Program-made: the position numbers and the translations under genes
Source: Talaromyces rugulosus
Lineage: Eukaryota > Ascomycota > Eurotiomycetes > Eurotiales > Trichocomaceae
Reading direction: 5' to 3'
Length of the DNA stretch: 64,000 nucleotides
Assembly: GCF_013368755.1 (NCBI RefSeq)
Contig: NC_049562.1
Location: 248,001-312,000 of the forward strand
Notes under the pieces: model-generated
Seen by the model: the letters and a program-made list of their open reading frames with translations, nothing else
Told to the model about the DNA's origin: nothing
The model's database searches: none
Shown here: positions 21,807-34,868 of the stretch, in pieces
Numbering within the stretch: the stretch's first letter is position 1
Layout of the letters: every line of letters begins with the position of its first letter

Positions 21807-22796
21807 CCGCTATATAGATCGTTATAACATGAGAACTTAACTAGGCTAGCGCTTTTTAACAAAATATAATTGAAATAATTGAAGTGGTGAAACCAGTTCT
21901 TAGAACCCTGTATCAATTTTCGACGTTGCGTACGCTTTCCAAAATTGAAATTCATGACCATACCCTCGTACGTTGCTTCGATGTACCGGAGTACTCGCCT
22001 GTGGAAGCTCCACCAAATAATTCAACACCGCAAACTCTCAAGTACTGTACCCTCAAATGACACTTTGGGAAACTCTAAAATGAAATTACCAAAATACGAG
22101 GATATTTCAACATGGCCAAATCCTCTCTTCGACCTGCTTACCCCCTCAGTATGGTTAATAACCGAGCCGCACCTGCATCACTGGATCCTTGCCCTCGATC
22201 ACATATCAGCCCATGCAATGATACCCAAAGTTTGCTTTAGGAAGGCAGATAAAGGATGAAATTATACTGGACGAATATCAAGTGGCACTGCCTCGAAACC
22301 ATTCATCATTTAGGGATGATTACTTTCCTCGGAGACCGAGACGAATCTTGAAGCCTCGCCGGGCGACATGCATATGCACGTTTCAGCACTTTTGAGTCTC
22401 ACATTGATGTTTATTACTTACCAACCCCACACGATAGTTGCCGAACATAAAGCTGACTCCTAAAATTGAGGCAAGGTGCCAGAAAGGGTGGCAGGCAGAG
22501 TTGGCCAATCATCAAAGACAAGGCTGCAACGTAGTCGGACCGGGACACCGATTTGGCCACTGTATCACCCCCAGCATGGCGTGTAAGATTATGCAGTTGA
22601 AAGACATGGGTATCAGCTCGGCACTGTACGATATAGATGCTGCGATGAGGGTTTATCAAAGCCGAAGACGGAAATGTAGGTGATATGGGAAGTTGATGCT
22701 AAGAGCCTCAATATCGAACAACGGTCTACTCTGGGTTGATCTTTCCCTGTCCATCTTTGAACTTAGCAAGAAACTACGAATCTCAACCTGTCAACC
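21807..22796. other. intergenic, promoter of second P450
   Basis: About 1 kb between the two tandem P450 genes. No gene or strong repeat was recognised. Confidence 0.6.
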
Positions 22797-24680
22797 ATGT
22801 TTGAATCGATACAGCAACCTCTCTTTCCCGTTGGCCGTTCCATCATCGTGGATTACATTGCTACGGCCCTGACTTTGTTTCTCGTTTACTTGATTCACAC
22901 TCGTTATTCTCATGGGCTCAATAAGATTCCCGGCCCTTTCCTGGCCAGCATCACAAGTCTCTGGAAATGGGACATAGTCCGCCGAGAGCAAATGCCATTT
23001 GTTAACACTCAACTTCACGAAAAGCATGGTCCGCTGGTTAGAATCGGGCCGAACCACATATCCGCCTCGAGCGCAGAGTCCATACAGGTTGTGCATCGAT
23101 CCAAGAGCGGATTCACCAAGGTAATTTCATACTAACTACTCTATCTGCTTTACCTATTTGCTAATAGATATCTTGAACCAAGTCCGGTATATACGGAATA
23201 TTGCAACCGCGATTCGAAGGCACAGACCTGCACAATGTCTTCTCGACCCAGGACGCCGAGTATCATGCAGCGTTAAAACGCACAATGGGATCCTTGTACA
23301 CAATCACGGCTGTTGCGGGCCTCGAGTTCCATCTCGACGACTGCACCAAGCTCTTTATCTCCAAGATGAATGAAATAATCGGCACCAAGGCGTCGGCGCC
23401 TGTTGATCTTGCTGCTTGGCTCCAATACTACGCCTTTGATTCTCTAGGTGCCGTCAACTTCTCTCAGATGCTAGGCTTCATGGAGTCAGGCACCGATGTT
23501 GACGGAATCTGTCATTTAGACCATGACCAGATGATGTATTTCGCGGTGGTATGTGTTCCCTTCTCCCATTTGCAATCCACACTGACCCAGATGGATATCA
23601 TCTAGTGGGGTCAGATCACCACAATCGAACGAGCCTGGGCCAAAGTCAAGGCTCTTGCAACCGGAACCAGGAAGGAGAACCCGCTGTTCAATGTAAGTTT
23701 TCACGGAACTTGGCCAAGCTAATTGGTTAACCAACAATAGTTTGCTCTGGACCTCGTCCAAAAACGCGAGGCCAACCCGATCGAGTCAACGGACATGTTG
23801 AACCTTTTCTTGGCCTTGCACAAGTCTGTCCCTGAGAAGTTTACGATTAGAGATGTCATTGCAGCAGCATATATCAACGTGTATGTTAGATATACCTAGG
23901 GTGCACAGGATTACGCCTTGTTCTAATATATCATGCAGGGTAACTGCCCACGACGTCGTCGCCATCACGCTTCGAGCCGTGGTCTACTATCTCGCCAAGA
24001 ATCCCGCCACGCAGAAGAAGCTGCAGCAGGAGATTGATGACGCAGAAACCGCAGGTAAACTGTCTCACCCGGCCAAGTACACCGAGATCACACCGTTGAG
24101 ATACGTGTAAGCAGCCCTATCGTCCCATTGTCTTCCCAAAATATACCTCCATGGAACATACTGTTGAAGCTGACCGTTTATCAAGATTAGCTGTAACGAA
24201 CGAAGCTCTCCGGATCCACCCAAGCACCGGCTTGATTCTCGAACGCCGCTGCCCAAAGGGCGGTGTCACCCTACACGGACAGTATATCCCCGAAGGCACC
24301 ATCATCGGAGTAAACTGCTGGGTGGTCAACCGCGACAAGGGGATCTTCGGCCAGGACGCACATGAGTTCCGGCCAGAGAGATGGATCGATAGCGACCCCA
24401 AAGATGTGACGAGGATGAGAACGAACATGTTCACGGTAAGTCTCTACTACATTCATACATGGCTAGAGATTTGGTAAGCGCTAACAGTGGATAGTTTGGA
24501 GCTGGAGCCAGAAATTGCATCGGCAAGAACCTCGCCATGATGCAGCTGACCAAGATCGTTGTTGAGCTCTACCGAAACTTTGACATTGGGTTGGCCAATC
24601 CAGACAAGGACTGGACTGTCTCTGGCGGTTGGCTCACAAGACAGAGCGAGATGGATATGGTGTTGAAGAAGAGGAAGTAA
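22797..24680 (+). CDS. cytochrome P450 monooxygenase, copy 2
   Basis: Seven exons (22797-23120, 23183-23548, 23606-23692, 23741-23880, 23939-24106, 24186-24435, 24495-24680) join to about 506 residues. Anchor helix IATALTLFLVYLI, hinge KIPGPFLASI, helix K NEALR, FRPERWIDSDP and heme loop FGAGARNCIG (Cys453) are all present. Helix I reads V-V-T308-A-H-D-V312, so both the usual Gly and the Thr of AGxDT are missing. Exons 2, 4, 5 and 6 are exactly 366, 140, 168 and 250 nt, the same as in the upstream P450, with the same phases; exon 3 differs by one codon. The last intron-exon joint before helix K uses an AAG acceptor at 24185 to keep the frame. It is a tandem duplicate that has diverged and probably does a different oxidation in the same pathway. 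Confidence 0.9.
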
Positions 24681-24992
24681 ATGCTCTTTGCTTGGAGCAA
24701 TTCGTACTCTTAGGGTTATATGAATTTTTTCAAGTGATCAACTGATACTATTTGCCCGTATCCAATACGTGAGAGTGATGATAGGCATCAATTGAGTATT
24801 TGCGTAGCTGTACAAAGAAAAAGACAGACAAGGTCTGTTTGTCATATTTGACGGACATCAATCTTGGGGAACAATTTGCCATATGGAGTACCAAGCTAAT
24901 GCACGAGTTCCGTTAATTTTATTCATTTTGATTAGGATGAGAAGAAATGTAATTCAGTGGCTTCAGCCTAAACGAATGGGCGAAACTCAGAT
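24681..24992. other. intergenic, convergent 3' ends
   Basis: Shared 3' flank of the second P450 and the SDR gene. Nothing else was seen. Confidence 0.6.
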
Positions 24993-25988
24993 TTAAGCCT
25001 TCTTGCCAGAGAGCTCAAGGTACTGGCCGGCAACGTCAACAACCATGTCCTCATACGTCTTGAAAGTGAAGTTCAGATCAATCTCGGTCTGATGCGCATT
25101 CCAATTGACGGGTACAGTCGGCTGATTTCCCTGCTTGAATGTGCCGTCCGCAACAGCCTCGGGAAAGTGCTTCTGGACGGCGGTCCAAGCATCGTTGAAG
25201 TCGTGGACCGTGGTGACACCAAAATTCCCGGACATGCCCTCTTTCAATCCAGCTAGATGCACCTTGGCAGCATCATCCACATGGGTGGCGCCTGCTGGCA
25301 TAGGGTTAGGGGCAGACTGGCCAGTGATGGCTCCTAGCAGGATGCGATTGGTTCCAGCATAGAGCTCCTTGGCATCTAGGGCCCGGTCATCGCGGCCAAA
25401 GACGAAACCGGGGAAGACATTGACCACGGTGAAGGACGGCTTTTTCTCGTTGATGAACCGCTCGGTGAAGTTCAGCGCTCCGATCTTGCCGGCACTGTAT
25501 GCGGGGAGGATCGAGTCAAAAGGGCCCGGCAGGTCCGGCACCCTGGTCTCGGCTGTGATTTCCTGGCTGGGGTCGGGAGGGAAGGGTGTGTTTGCGAAGA
25601 CTGAAGACGTAATGACCACCTTCTTCACTGATGGCTCCTTGGATGCGGAGACCAGGAGGGTGCTGACACCCTTGATGTTTGGTTCGTAAATGCCAGTCTG
25701 CGGGTCTAGGAATGGTGAGGGGAGAGGAGACGCGAGGTGAATGACATAGGTCACGCCTTTGATAGCCTCATCGTACGCGCCGTCGCGGGTGATGTCTGGA
25801 ACCTCGATCAAGGACAGATTGTCCGCCTTGTTTGACGCAGTGATCTTGGGGTGCGAGGCCAGTGTTTCGCCTTTCTCGGAGGAGCGAACAGCAGCTCGCA
25901 CCGTGTACCCCTCCTGGAGGGCTCCGAGGAGGACTTTGAAGCCAATGAAGCCGGTAGCACCGGTGATGAGAAGGTCTGCGGATGACAT
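24993..25988 (-). CDS. extended SDR, dihydroflavonol-reductase/GRE2-like
   Basis: A single exon encodes 331 residues, starting at the ATG at 25988; an upstream in-frame TTG is not a likely start. The N-terminal LLITGATGFIGFKVLLGAL is the GxxGxxG Rossmann motif of extended short-chain dehydrogenases, with RAAVRSSEKGE for NADP phosphate contact. The active site is Ser in VITSS and Y-S-A-G-K (YxxxK). The members of this branch (dihydroflavonol reductase, cinnamoyl-CoA reductase, GRE2 methylglyoxal reductase) reduce carbonyls with NADPH in the cytosol. In a cluster with an ammonia-lyase a reductase of the cinnamoyl/flavonol kind is notable, but the exact substrate is not known. It is divergent from the FAD oxidoreductase, with about 840 nt between them. 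Confidence 0.88.
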   Translation of the reverse strand: MSSADLLITGATGFIGFKVLLGALQEGYTVRAAVRSSEKGETLASHPKITASNKADNLSLIEVPDITRDGAYDEAIKGVTYVIHLASPLPSPFLDPQTGIYEPNIKGVSTLLVSASKEPSVKKVVITSSVFANTPFPPDPSQEITAETRVPDLPGPFDSILPAYSAGKIGALNFTERFINEKKPSFTVVNVFPGFVFGRDDRALDAKELYAGTNRILLGAITGQSAPNPMPAGATHVDDAAKVHLAGLKEGMSGNFGVTTVHDFNDAWTAVQKHFPEAVADGTFKQGNQPTVPVNWNAHQTEIDLNFTFKTYEDMVVDVAGQYLELSGKKA

Positions 25989-26829
25989 GGCGAGATGTTC
26001 AAGTTTCAAGTTTCAAGTGTTGTAGTGAAGTCGACGTGAAGAGCGGCGAGAAACCTCCAGCTCGCGGGTGAGTCTGCATATAACTGCACCTGGGTAGCCT
26101 AACTATTGTGTTATTCAGCCTGACTGTCGTGTGTGATGCAGGTAGTTGGATGTTGTTGGATGTTGGGAGGGGCAGAAGCGTTGAGAGCAGGAACGTCATC
26201 GGTGAGCCTCCCGCATTTACGCGTTCTTTGTCGACTCTATCACTTTATTCCCGTTTCATTTCCGTCCCAGCCAGCTCGGTGTCCGATTACGTTACAGATG
26301 GACTTTGTGTAACTGGCTGGAAACACCACGTTTAGCTGCGATCTGATGAGCCTTCTTCAATGGTCTCGCTATTATCAGGCAACAGACAAGGAGCGCTCTT
26401 CGTCATCAGCCACGCCATGGTCTGCCCGAGTCTCAGGGGCTAGCGATTTGGAGGCCATGATGAATAGATCCGAGTGTACAGATGGGGGCAATGAGTCCCT
26501 CTGTATGTCTAATAATAGGTATCTCTCCTGTCAGCGATAAGAGCCATTGTCAAGGGTCCTGAAGCATCCAGCCTTGTCGTAGCTCTCGTGAAGTAAGCCT
26601 ATATATCGTCAATGATCTGTATTTCGCCTGACAGGCACTCCGAGTTCAGCCTCCACTTGGGGGCTGCACACTTTTCTTAGGAATCATTTTGACTCTGGAA
26701 TTCTAGAAGGCAGATCGGGAACAGAAGGAGTAGAGTACTAATAGGGAGCAATAGGAGTTCGATTCTAGATGAAAATGCCATTACCACTGTGCCTAAGCTA
26801 CTTCTTTCGTTGTCTCATTGTATTCTAGG
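25989..26829. other. divergent promoter region, SDR and FAD oxidoreductase
   Basis: No gene was recognised. It contains TCGGTGTCCGA at 26276-26286, which fits the TCGN5CGA pattern of AflR-type zinc-cluster sites, but one such match per kilobase is expected by chance. Confidence 0.5.
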
Positions 26830-28745
26830 ATGTTTTCGTCCGTCAAGATTCGTCACTTGTTCGTACATTCGCTGCTCCTGCTTCCTTTGGCAGTGGCGCA
26901 GAATTCAACCTATTCAACGTCCACTTGTCGTTGCATCCCAGGAAATCACTGTTGGCCAGACCTCCACACATGGTCCCAACTAAATCGTACCATACACGGA
27001 AGACTAATCAAAACAACCCCCCTCGCATCAGTGTGCCACAAGCCATATTATGACGAGGAAGCATGCAATTCTCTAGCAGAAGCGTGGTCGCTGCCTCAAA
27101 CTCAGTACGTGTGACCCTGCAGTGCCTCACGATTGGAATTGGGCTGTACTAATCCTAGACCAGATATCCCCATCCATCTGAGATCATGTCTCCCTACTGG
27201 CAGAATAAGAGCTGTGACCCATTCACATCTCCGTCCAATCCATGTACGCTCGGCAATTACGTCGATTATACGGCCAACATCAGTTCTGCCGAGGATGTTT
27301 CACAAGCACTGCAGTTCGCACAGAAACACAATGTCCGTGTGGTTATCAAGAATACTGGACATGAGTGAGCTTACTTCCCTTATATATACAACTGCAGTTA
27401 ATAACCAATCGTTTGCAGTTACGTTGGGAAGTCGACTGGAAAGGGGTCTCTGGGTCTTTGGACTCATAACCTGAAGCATATGGAATTCCTCAATTATTCC
27501 AGCACAGAATATACTGGACCTGCAATGAAGATGGGAGGTGAGTAGCATGAACTTCTACCCTCTTAAGTGATATACTAAGACCCTGCAGCCGGAGTTCAAG
27601 CCTTCGAAGCCTATACAGCAGCGGCGTCTCATGGCCTCCGTATTGTGGGGGGTGCCTGTGCCACTGTTGGCCTGTCTGGTGGATTTCTTCAGGGGGGTGG
27701 TCATTCCCTCCTGAGCTCAACGTATGGGATGGCCGCAGACCAGGTTCTCGAATGGGATGTAGTCACCGCTAATGGAACGCACCTTATCGCTTCGCCCACC
27801 GAGAACAACGATCTCTATTGGGCTCTGAGCGGAGGTGGCGGCGGCACGTACGGTGTTGTCATTTCGGTAACTATGAAAGCTTTCCAGGACGGCATCGTCG
27901 GGGGTGCATTTCTCCAATTCAACAAGACGGACACGACAGACGACCAGTTCTGGAAAGCGGTCGAAGAGTTCTTTGCTTGGGTCCCCGATATGGTGGACTC
28001 TGGAAGCACCGCTCTCTTCTCTCTGTCCAACACCAGCTTTGTGGTCGTTCCTCTGACCGCACCAGGAAAGAGTGCAGATGAGGTGCAGGATCTGCTCCAG
28101 CCTTTTCTGTCCAAGATCGATGAACTCGGCGTGCCGATAAGCACCTCTATCACTTCATTTCCCACATATCTGGAGCATTTCGACCACCATCTGGGACCCT
28201 TGCCCAATGGTCTTCCGTTTATCAACATCGTCGATGTCTCTATTGGCGGACGACTGATCCCACGCAGGGTACTCGAGAACACCGCATCAAACCTAGACTT
28301 TGTGGAAGCGCTGAAGCTCAGCGTGCAACCTGGAGGCAAGTACCAGACAGGAGGCGTCGCAATCAACGCAGCACACTCAGTTGCGGGCAACGATCCGTCC
28401 TCCAATGCCGTGTTGCCCGCGTGGCGTGACAGCCTCGTGCAGATCCTGGCTTTCGCGCCGTGGGACTTCAAGGCGTCCTTGAGCAGCAACCTGGCTGGCG
28501 ATGATTACCTCAACCAGGTGACGGTGCCCGCGCTGACAGCGGTGGCGCCCGAGACCGGTGCTTATCTGAATGAAGCAAACCTCCAGCAGCACCACTGGCA
28601 GCGTGCCTTCTACGGTGCCAACTACGACCGGTTGCGCCGCATCAAGAAGATATATGATCCTCAAGACCTATTCTTTGCTAATACCGCGGTGGGTAGTGAA
28701 GCGTGGACACCAGATGACGAGGGACGGTTGTGTAGAAGTGCTTAG
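26830..28745 (+). CDS. secreted BBE-type FAD-linked oxidoreductase
   Basis: Exons 26830-27104, 27164-27364, 27419-27537 and 27589-28745 join to about 583 residues. An N-terminal signal peptide (LFVHSLLLLPLAVAQ) is followed by the CRCIPGNHCWP motif common to fungal members. The PCMH FAD domain has the flavin-linking His158 in VVIKNTGHDY and a Cys222 in GGACATVGLSGGFLQGGGHS, the pair used for bicovalent FAD in berberine-bridge-like enzymes. The C-terminal BBE segment FYGANYDRLRRIKKIYDP is complete. Such enzymes oxidise alcohols, amines or C-H bonds with O2, acting outside the cell or in the secretory path. Several fungal alkaloid and polyketide clusters carry one. It is followed in the same direction by the methyltransferase gene. 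Confidence 0.92.
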
Positions 28746-29444
28746 ACCATTGATGTTTTCTTTTGGGGTATTTCCATTCTGTAACATACGGTTCTTTCAA
28801 AAACAATAGAGTTGGCGTCGTCCGGGTTCATGGAAATTATATTCCCTCCCTCGATCCCTCTTGATAGGGTATGCTCTCTTTGTGTCCTCAAGCGTCACCG
28901 GAGAAAAAACCATAGGCTCACTGCCTTGCCGGGCTATTTTTTATTCCCTGCTCGGTTTCATTCACTTCGGCTTTTCCCAATCGTACGATATTCCCGGGAC
29001 AGGCCACTAACGGAAAACTTTGTTTCAATGATCATCGTATCAGCAGCCAATCTCGGCCGTGGCCGACAGTGGATCCATTATGCACTAGGCAAGAGTGTTA
29101 CGCAGAAGAGATGCTTGGCCGGTTTGGTTTCAAATCAATCCGTCTTCAGTAAGTATTAATGCCTACGCAATCGCCTGACTCGCCTGGTTGCGCAGCTGAG
29201 GTCGTACAAAGACTCGGATTTCGGTTAGTATACATCCATCTGCGCATTCCGTATACGACCGACACTCGACCCCCGGATTCCACCTATATTAATCCATAAG
29301 TTTCCGGATAAGGAGGGTTTAGTTTTTCTATTGGTCCAAAATTTTGTATGCGAAACCATGCTGGATTGGTCCGTAGTCCCGGAAATTTTACAATCGCCAA
29401 ATTTGCCCGTCTGATGCTGAGGTCAAGAATGTAAAAATTCAAAA
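28746..29444. other. intergenic, methyltransferase promoter
   Basis: No gene was recognised. Two TCGN5CGG matches occur at 29214-29224 and 29266-29276, a weak signal by themselves. Confidence 0.5.
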
Positions 29445-30408
29445 ATGCCCGAGGAATATCCTCTTTCTAGAGATTATGTCGACTTCAATCGGTATGTTGA
29501 GTACCTCCTTTAAAATGATAGGGTATGGTTAATCGTGGACGAAGACTCAATCTTCAGCACTACATCTGGAAAGATATGTTTGGATACAGCCTACATCCGA
29601 AGATCCCACGAAATCAAAAGTCGTTGAAGATTGCAGACGTTGGCACAGGAACTGGGTATACACACACCTGCATCAGAACAATCCGGAGCCAGCGTTAACA
29701 GTTTCCAGGATCTGGCTACTAGATCTATTGCCGCAACTCGATCCATCCACGGAGCTCGTTGGCATAGATGCCGACATTACACAAGTTGGGCCTCGAGAGT
29801 GGCTCCCAGAAAACCTGACCCTGAGGCAATGGAGTGTATTCACAGACGTACCAGATGATCTCGTCGGGGCCTTTGACATTGTAAATCTTCGCCTTTTCGC
29901 CTTTGTGATTGAAGACGACGCGACACTTTTACTGCGGAAACTGAAGAAATTATTGAGTGAGTTTCGCCCCTCTACGATCGAGATGAGGACTGACACATCA
30001 CCAGAGCCTGGCGGATATTTACAGTGGTGCGACGTCGATGTTCTATCCTTCCGTATCAACACCGCCTCATCAAATGTATCTACGCATCATCTCGTACAGC
30101 TTTGGGAGCAAACTATGCCCAAAGAGGCACGACTCTTCCCGGCCTGGGTCAAGGGGCTACCAGAAAGCTTCGAAAACGAGGGTTTCCTAGATATCACCAC
30201 GGACTGGCAGGCACAAAAGGGTCATACAGGCATTGCGATGCACTGGTGCAACTTGCCTATACACGAGATGCTCGCTGACAGGCTGAGAGAATCGGACCCG
30301 GAGAAATCACCGAAGATTAGGGAAGTGATGGAAGCAGCTTCAGTAGAGTCGCGCAAGGGCGCTATGTACGCATTCGACAGGCTGGTCGTGGTCGGCCAAA
30401 AACCATAG
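29445..30408 (+). CDS. LaeA-like SAM-dependent methyltransferase
   Basis: Exons 29445-29491, 29545-29655, 29709-29956 and 30005-30408, split by introns of 48-53 nt, join to about 269 residues. After the short start (MPEEYPLSRDYVDFNRLNLQHYIW) comes the SAM motif I IADVGTGTGIWLLDL, then ELVGIDAD (acidic end of beta 2), FDIVNLRLFAF, and KPGGYLQWCDVD (motif after beta 5). This is the Rossmann layout of the LaeA/UMTA family, which includes cluster tailoring enzymes and global regulators. It lacks the long N-terminus of LaeA itself, so a tailoring O- or N-methyltransferase is the better guess. Its place directly after the FAD oxidoreductase fits that. The acceptor is unknown. Confidence 0.88.
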
Positions 30409-30579
30409 ATATGTAGATACGTAGCGTATAGTGTCAAATAATCGCATAATATATGAACATGCCGTGTTTTATACGTTGCTCAAAACCTTCATCCCCATTT
30501 GATACAGCCATTATAGGTAGCTTTATTTCAATGTTATATTTTGAGACCAAAGTTACATCAACCACCACATTTACATAGC

Positions 30580-31787
30580 TTATATTTTAGCTTCATATGC
30601 CAGCACGGCTGGAAGTTTCACTCCTCCCACTTTGAGATCTTTCCACTCAATGGGCACGTAGTCCTCAACATCCGGCACCGGACCCATCGGCGTGATGGCC
30701 TTAGGGTTGATGTCATAGTGGCTCTTGGTATACTGCTTGTTCTTAGTAATCTACGTAAACTAGCTCGAGAGGTCGCACTTACATTCTCCTTTATATGTGT
30801 GAAATCGGTCGTCTCCTTGAACCCAGGCACTCGCCAATAGAGGTGGATCAGCCAATTGTTCAACACCGGATAGTCATGTCTTATGGTCCCCAGGTTGCAT
30901 TTGAAATGCTGGACATACACCGGGTCGAACCGAATCACAGTGGCAAATAGTCGGATATCAAGTTCTGTCAGTTCTTTCCCCAAGACAAAAGGCCCGCCGT
31001 TGTCATAGATGACACGCTCGATTTTGTTCAGCGCAGCGAACACGGGGACAACGTTCTTATCATATGTTTCCTGAGAATCGGCAAAACCGGCTTTGTAGAC
31101 ACCACTGTTGATGTCCTTCTGCATCCATTCGCCAATAGAGTCGATCTGAGGGCGGAGATGCTCAGGGTACAAATCGAGTTTGGCTAGATCGGGGGAGATG
31201 AGGGAATTGAAAGCGGTAGGAAGCCATCTCAATAGTTCAAGACTTTCCTATTTCATGCCACTCTCACGGTTAGTCTTCAAGGCAAATATGGCAAGCTTTG
31301 CAGTCGGGGGTGTCAATATGTACGTTGTTCACAGCAGTGTTGGTCTTCTTATCCCACAGCAGCGGCACTGAATACCGCCCCTTGTAATCCTTGTCAGCCC
31401 TGAAATAGACATCGTGCAAGTATTCGCTGCCGTAGAGCTTGTCGACCGTTGCGCCCTCATATTCATGCTCGTCTGCAGGGAATTTCCACCCTGGCCACCC
31501 TTTCGCGTCACCCTTGGGATATGGTCGAACTATCGATATGTCGATAATATCCTGCAGACCTTTCAAGTGGCGCACGAGATTGGCGCGATGGGCAAATGGA
31601 CAGAACAAGCCTTTTGGTTTCAATTGCGACAAGTCAGACCAGCTCGAGAAAGCACGTCGCGGGGTTGTTTACCAATGTACAGATGATACCGCCCCGCTTC
31701 GGGCTGGAATTCGCCGTCAGGCTTGATGATGCCGTGCCAGCCATCTGCGGTTCCTGGCTGATGGATTTCCTGCGTTTGGTTTGACAT
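30580..31787 (-). CDS. omega-like glutathione S-transferase (Ecm4/GHR type)
   Basis: Exons 31787-31673, 31610-31324, 31247-30783 and 30732-30580 join to about 339 residues. The N-terminal RYHLYI and the redox motif LFCPFAHRANLVR (Cys42, CPFA in place of the common CPWA) mark the glutathionyl-hydroquinone reductase/Ecm4 branch. DIRLFATVIRFDPVYVQHFKCNL is the conserved C-terminal helix pair. The last exon (YTKSHYDINPKAITPMGP) restores the expected C-terminal end, so the frame that reads on past 30733 is not the real one. These enzymes remove glutathione from quinone or aryl adducts with a Cys, in the cytosol. In this setting it could reduce glutathionyl-quinones formed during aromatic oxidation, or be a housekeeping GST. 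Confidence 0.88.
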
Positions 31788-32004
31788 GGTAAACCGTCTT
31801 GAATCGAAGCTGGTGTGTGTACAGCGGTGTTCTGTGTATATTGAAGAAGTTGTGAGACAGGCTGGTGGGGATGACGACATCCCCACCAGTTAGTTGGTCA
31901 GCGCGGAATTGGCCCGCTATCAGGTTCCTACTATATTTTCAATGTTACAGTTTATATCAATTATACGTCGTATATTATTGTTACTGATGGCATATTATAC
32001 AACT

Positions 32005-33820
<1,816 letters not shown>

Positions 33821-34868
33821 TTTTCTGTTGCTTTTTACCGTAGAAGACGCAGTCAGGTCACAATTGAGGTCAAGGTACTCCAAAAAGTCGACCCGCCATA
33901 CATCCACCAGGTTACACTGGCCTCAAATTCTTCACCTCGTATATGCGGAGGAATCTCAATCACGTATTACAGGGTAGAATTAGGAACAATTATTATTATT
34001 ATAGCTCATTATTTACTTTTTCTGTACATGCAAGGTTGTCAAGCGTCGGCGTTTTCAAGTTAATTACGCTGATTACACAACCTGTAAAGAGATCCTCCGA
34101 CTCCACAACCTTGCAGAAAGCGGGGTTACGGAGAGTACATGTCGTACAGGTTGCTTATGGAATTCTGTTTAGTTTTTGCTCCTCTTATTCGGAAGAACCT
34201 ACCTCGTCATCTTTTGCCTTCATCGACTTTGGACTCTGCTATCTGCTATTGGAATAAGAGAGGTTTTTATTTTGACACTTTAGCAGATCCTAGTCCCTAG
34301 CAGTCTAGTCTTTGGTGTTGCGCATATTTCCTCGGTTATAATACGAATGAACAGGAGTAACTCCATCTAGCATGTGATAAAACATTTTCTATCTCTCACA
34401 ATTCCTGCAGGGTTGATTACGAGGCGATACCCGATGAGGCAGCAGCTCTTCGCTATTTAAAGAGGGGGCCATTCTTCTTGCGACAATTGGCGATGACTGT
34501 CGTGATCAGTTGGCATTAAAGTATGGCGTGTCGACCCCATGCGTATTGTATTCGTTACGCTGTTATTAAAACCGGGCCCGGTTTTAGGAGCGGGTCGGCC
34601 CGCGTCTTCCCCTTAGCGGTTGTAACTAAGCGTAATATTACGTATTGAAATTTTGTAGCTTTGCTTTGTTTTTTAGTAATTGAGCTATTATTGGGGAGCA
34701 GCATTATAGACCACCGTGAAAAGAAGAAGAAAAGTATATCAAATTATTCTATAGTACTTCTATGCCTGAGAATTAAATTCTTTCTTCTTTCATTAATGAA
34801 ATATTGCTTCCTCCCAAACCAAACATTCCCCCAATCATATTACAAATGCGAGCTTTTCCTCCACAAAG
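33821..34868. other. intergenic region with GC palindromes
   Basis: No gene was recognised between the sulfhydrylase promoter and the 3' end of the PTR transporter. The palindromic GC island at 34567-34603 is listed separately. Confidence 0.5.
34567..34603. repeat. 20-bp perfect palindrome next to a GC hairpin
   Basis: A perfect 20-bp palindrome (half-site TAAAACCGGG) at 34567-34586 is followed three bases later by a hairpin with a 5-bp GCGGG/CCCGC stem and a TCGG loop at 34590-34603. The surrounding DNA is AT-rich. It could be a regulator-binding site or a 3' end structure; it lies about 270 nt beyond the PTR stop codon. Confidence 0.5.

Noticed and set aside
26276..26286. TCGGTGTCCGA as an AflR-type site, with other TCGN5CGR matches at 22714-22724, 29214-29224 and 29266-29276
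   Set aside because: About one match per kilobase is expected by chance over both strands, so the set is not evidence of a shared regulator.
26750..26775. GTTCGATTC as the B box of a tRNA gene
   Set aside because: The flanking bases do not form a T-stem and no acceptor stem or A box fits.
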